DNA from: Olsenella urininfantis
GTDB lineage: Bacteria > Actinomycetota > Coriobacteriia > Coriobacteriales > Atopobiaceae
Assembly: GCF_900155635.1 (NCBI RefSeq)
Contig: NZ_LT732540.1
Coordinates: 1,710,191-1,738,911 of the forward strand
Direction of reading: 5' to 3'
DNA length: 28,721 nucleotides
Part shown: positions 26,090 to 28,721 of the stretch, piece by piece
Layout: each line of letters opens with the position of its first letter
How positions within the stretch are numbered: position 1 is the first letter of the stretch
The notes under the pieces: model-generated
What the model was told of the DNA's origin: nothing
Seen by the model: the letters and a program-made list of their open reading frames with translations, nothing else
Database searches by the model: none
Program-made: the position numbers and the translations under genes

Positions 26090-26998
26090 ATGAAGGCAGT
26101 CATTCCAGCCGCGGGGCTTGGAACCCGCTTCCTCCCTGCCACCAAGAGCACGCCAAAGGAGCTCCTGCCGGTCATCAACAAGCCGGTTATCCAGTATGTG
26201 GTCGAGGAGGCGCTCGAACCTTCCGGTGTGGACGAGGTCGTCATCGTCAACTCGCGCGAGAAGCCGCAGATCGAGTCCTACTTCAAGGTGGATGGCGGCT
26301 TTGAGGACACCCTGCGCCGTCGTGGCAAGCAGCAGGAGGCTGATGCCGTGCGCGAGGCAGGCTCCCTGCCGGTGTCATTCGTCTATCAGGATGACCCCCG
26401 CGGGCTGGGTCACGCGGTTCTCTGTGCCAAGCCCGTCACGCAAGACGAGCCGTTCCTCGTTCTCCTTGGCGACTACTTCGTTCCTGACCGCGCGATGTGC
26501 GTGCGTATGAAGGAGGTCTCCGAGAGGTACGGTGGCGCATCGGTCATCGCCGTCGCTCCCGTGCCGGCAGACCAGGTCAGCCGCTATGGCATCATTGCCG
26601 GCGAGTGCGTCGGGTCCTTCGATGGCTCCAGGCTCTCCTCTGACGAGGACGAGGGTGCCGTCTGGAAGGTCACGGGGCTTGTCGAGAAGCCCGCGGTCGA
26701 AGACGCCCCGAGCCACCTCTTCATAGTCGGTCGCTACCTGCTTACTCCGCGCATCATGGAGCTTCTCCAGACGCAGGGCGTAGGTGCGGGCGGGGAGATA
26801 CAGCTCACAGATGCAATGCAGCGCCTCCTCGATGAGGAGGATATGTATGCCCTGGTGGTCGATCCCGACGAGGGCTGCGACACTGGCACCCCTGCCGCTT
26901 GGGCTGCCACCAACGCGCGTCTCGCCCTTCGTGACCCAGAGGTTCGCCCCGCCTTCCTCGAAGCTCTGGGCGAGCAGGCTCTCAAGCAGCTGAAGTAG
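26090..26998 (+). CDS. galU: UTP-glucose-1-phosphate uridylyltransferase
   Basis: A 302-residue nucleotidyltransferase making UDP-glucose from UTP and glucose 1-phosphate for glycans, glycolipids and the Leloir pathway. The nucleotide loop GLGTRFLPATKSTPKELLP (about 9-27) is diagnostic. The metal-binding aspartate is in LLGDYFVPD, and VEKP and the GEIQLTDAM block follow. Length is typical. I chose ATG 26090, with GAGAAAGGA upstream, as it begins MKAVIPAAG, the standard N-terminus. The stop is six bases before a phosphohexomutase gene that could supply its glucose 1-phosphate. Confidence 0.95.
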   Translation: MKAVIPAAGLGTRFLPATKSTPKELLPVINKPVIQYVVEEALEPSGVDEVVIVNSREKPQIESYFKVDGGFEDTLRRRGKQQEADAVREAGSLPVSFVYQDDPRGLGHAVLCAKPVTQDEPFLVLLGDYFVPDRAMCVRMKEVSERYGGASVIAVAPVPADQVSRYGIIAGECVGSFDGSRLSSDEDEGAVWKVTGLVEKPAVEDAPSHLFIVGRYLLTPRIMELLQTQGVGAGGEIQLTDAMQRLLDEEDMYALVVDPDEGCDTGTPAAWAATNARLALRDPEVRPAFLEALGEQALKQLK

Positions 26999-27004
26999 GC
27001 AGAC

Positions 27005-28411
27005 ATGCGCATCATTCACTTTGGGGTGAATGGCTGGCGCGCTCGTTTCGATGATGGCTTTGATGCCGAGGGCGTTTGCCGTGTGGCTGACGCCCTCGCT
27101 TCTCGATGGGCCAAAACGGACGCATCAGCCCAATTCCTCGTTGGCTACGACCTGCGCCTGCGTTCGCGCGAGTACGCTCGCACGGCAGCGACGGTCCTCG
27201 CGGCCCATGGCCTGAGGGCGTCCTTGTCGTCCTCTGCCTGCCCTATCTCCGCCCTCTCCTGGTCAGTGGCTCAAAGCAGAGACTGCGCCGGCGCCGTAAT
27301 GATCACGGGCTCCGACAACCCTGCCGAATACGGTGGCCTGCTGGTGAGGGGTGCGGACGGGGGTACGGTGAGCGAGGAATTCGCCTCTGACGTCGAGCGA
27401 GCCATTCCCTCCGAGTCCCCAATACTCGGGCAGGAGGCAATCAAGGAAACCGAGCTCACAAGCGAGTACCTGCATGCCCTCGCAAGGCGCTTTGCCCTGG
27501 ATGCGAAACCGTTCGGTGGCACAAGGGTTGTGGTGGATCCCATGTTCGGTCCGACCCAGGGACTCCTCTGCGGCCTTCTCAGGCAAGGTGGCTGCGAGGT
27601 ATTGGAAATACATGGCGAACACGGTGAGGGCTTTGGTGGGCTGCATCCGAAAACAACGGAACCCTGGGTGGACGAGTGCGAGCGCCAGGTGAGGGAGAGC
27701 TCCGCTGACCTAGGGATAGTTTTGGACGGAGATGGCGCCAGGGCGGGCTTTATAGATCATGAGGGCCAGCTCATATCATCTGCGAGCTGCATCTGCCTCA
27801 TCACGGAGCACCTGGCCAGGGCTCATGGCATGAGCGGGCGCGTCGTAGCAACGCTGGCAAGCTCGGCGCGCATCCATCGCCAGGCAGAGCGTCTGGGTCT
27901 CGACTACATGGGCGTCCCCGTTGGCTTTCGCCGCCTGCACGACGAGGTCCTTGGGGGTGACGTGCTTGTGGCATGCGAGGAGTACGGAGGCTGCTGCATT
28001 CCCGACTGGCTTTTCGAGCGAGATGCCCTCCTGGAAGCGCTCTATATGGTGGAGCTACTCTCCTCAGGCAAGGTGCCGCTGCGAGACAGGGTGGCGGAAC
28101 TAGAGTCGCATGTCGGCAAGATGTATTACGCCCGCAGGGACGTCAGGCTCGATGCCGCTCGCATCCAGACCTTCAGAAACTTGCTTCCTGGCCTGAACCC
28201 CCAGATCATTGCAGGCGAGAGGCCCTGCGCCACCTCGCATGCGGATGGCATGCGACTCCAGTTCCCAGATGACTCGTGGCTCATGGTGAGACCCTCGCGG
28301 ACGCAGTCTCTCGTGAGAGCCTATGCCGAGTCGGGCAGCTCCAAGAAGCAGAATCTCCTGCTAGATGCCGCCTGCTCCTTCGCTCGTGGGGAAGGGGGCT
28401 CCTGGGAATAG
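27005..28411 (+). CDS. Divergent phosphohexomutase (PGM/PMM superfamily)
   Basis: A 468-residue member of the alpha-D-phosphohexomutase superfamily. The N-terminus IIHFGVNGWRARFDDGF matches the FGTxGWRA start of the family. The catalytic serine loop, normally TASHNP, is TGSDNP at 101-106: Ser kept, His replaced by Asp. The metal loop, normally DGDxDR, is DGDGAR at 241-246, so the third Asp is Ala. The sugar loop EEYGG (325-329) replaces GEESGG-like sequence. The C-terminal phosphate loop RPSGTEP is RPSRTQS. All four domains are present in order and the frame is intact. It may have changed specificity, or have weak or no mutase activity. Linked to galU by a 6-bp gap, hence probably involved in hexose-phosphate or UDP-glucose supply. 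Confidence 0.82.
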   Translation: MRIIHFGVNGWRARFDDGFDAEGVCRVADALASRWAKTDASAQFLVGYDLRLRSREYARTAATVLAAHGLRASLSSSACPISALSWSVAQSRDCAGAVMITGSDNPAEYGGLLVRGADGGTVSEEFASDVERAIPSESPILGQEAIKETELTSEYLHALARRFALDAKPFGGTRVVVDPMFGPTQGLLCGLLRQGGCEVLEIHGEHGEGFGGLHPKTTEPWVDECERQVRESSADLGIVLDGDGARAGFIDHEGQLISSASCICLITEHLARAHGMSGRVVATLASSARIHRQAERLGLDYMGVPVGFRRLHDEVLGGDVLVACEEYGGCCIPDWLFERDALLEALYMVELLSSGKVPLRDRVAELESHVGKMYYARRDVRLDAARIQTFRNLLPGLNPQIIAGERPCATSHADGMRLQFPDDSWLMVRPSRTQSLVRAYAESGSSKKQNLLLDAACSFARGEGGSWE

Positions 28412-28446
28412 GCTCTCCTCGCCCCCGGTTGTGTCGAGATGGTGGA

Positions 28447-28464
28447 GGCGCGGATCCCCGCGCC
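28447..28464 (+). terminator. Possible terminator hairpin after the phosphohexomutase
   Basis: GGCGCGG-atcc-CCGCGCC, a 7-bp perfect stem without a T-run. In this GC-rich stretch it could be incidental. Confidence 0.35.
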
Positions 28465-28483
28465 CGCCCGCCGCCCGGGCGCG

Positions 28484-28489
28484 TATAGT
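28484..28489 (+). promoter_or_regulatory. Possible -10 box of the rRNA operon promoter
   Basis: TATAGT in a very GC-rich setting, about 215 bp before the 16S start. No convincing -35 is seen 16-18 bp upstream. Confidence 0.35.
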
Positions 28490-28532
28490 TGTTTCCCGCG
28501 CCGCGACGGGCCGGACGGCCCCGGGCGCAGGC

Positions 28533-28703
28533 GAACCTTGAGAACCGGATACTGCGATCGAAAGATCGACGAAAGACAGCAGATAAGCGATGTTCGAATT
28601 TTCGAGAACACGTCAATTCGACCAAGCGAATCCAGATCAGCGGGATCCGGGCTTCGGACGACCACTCATGTCAACGGGGACCGCGGGGGAGACCCCGCGT
28701 CGC
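28533..28703 (+). promoter_or_regulatory. rRNA operon leader with antitermination-like box and hairpins
   Basis: CTTGAGAACCGGATACTG (about 28538-28555) resembles the conserved boxA-type element (TTGAAAACTGAATA and variants) of rRNA leaders and spacers. It is followed by hairpins CGATC-gaaa-GATCG (28555-28568), TGTTCGAA...TTCGAGAACA (28591-28610) and CGCGGGG-gaga-CCCCGCG (28682-28699), the last directly before the 16S start. These would take part in antitermination and processing of the precursor. Confidence 0.55.
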
Positions 28704-28721
28704 TTTTGAACGGAGAGTTCG
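28704..28721 (+). rRNA. 16S ribosomal RNA, first ~18 bases only
   Basis: TTTTGAACGGAGAGTTCG at the window edge matches the conserved 5' end of bacterial 16S rRNA (...GAGAGTTTGATC...), with the upstream leader supporting it. The start base is approximate and the gene is cut by the window end. Confidence 0.75.

Overview
The window is high-GC bacterial DNA that reads as ordinary chromosome carrying one accessory-looking island. The ATP synthase order, the protein sequences, the GC-rich codon use and the frequent GTG/TTG starts suggest an anaerobic actinobacterium of class Coriobacteriia (Olsenella, Atopobium or Collinsella relatives). That assignment is inferred from gene content and general protein resemblance; no database search was possible.

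Region 1 (1-2800) is translation housekeeping: prfA (release factor 1), then one long frame that fuses PrmC, the methyltransferase that modifies release factors, to a TsaC/Sua5-type threonylcarbamoyl-AMP synthase. A strong internal ribosome site lies at the domain junction.

Region 2 (about 2800-16890) is the distinctive part. It has three related APC-superfamily amino-acid permeases, two of them 100% identical (a 1454-bp direct repeat at 3114-4567 and 13990-15443). It also has two paralogous binuclear-metal amidohydrolases, a LysR regulator, a COG0523/CobW metal-chaperone GTPase, and a LytS/LytR-type two-component system beside the third permease. Housekeeping genes rpiB and upp sit inside it. 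The best reading is a duplicated 'import a small amide or peptide-like compound, then hydrolyse it' module with its own sensing and metal-supply genes. The substrate is unknown. Candidate operators with 21-bp phasing lie upstream of both identical permease copies, but the two sets differ in sequence, so the same transporter may be under two different controls.

Region 3 (about 16890-24169) is a complete F1Fo ATP synthase operon: an AtpI-position membrane protein, then a, c, b, delta, alpha, gamma, beta and epsilon. Subunit c has lost most of its usual glycine motif, and subunit b carries a signal-peptide-like N-terminus. murA (peptidoglycan synthesis) follows 20 nt after atpC, then a DtxR/MntR-family metal regulator and a strong terminator.

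Region 4 (26090-28721) holds galU, a divergent phosphohexomutase with altered active-site motifs, and the promoter/leader of an rRNA operon. The last ~18 bases are the beginning of a 16S rRNA gene cut by the window edge. Strong intrinsic hairpins separate most transcription units. No CRISPR array, tRNA, transposase or phage gene was recognised.
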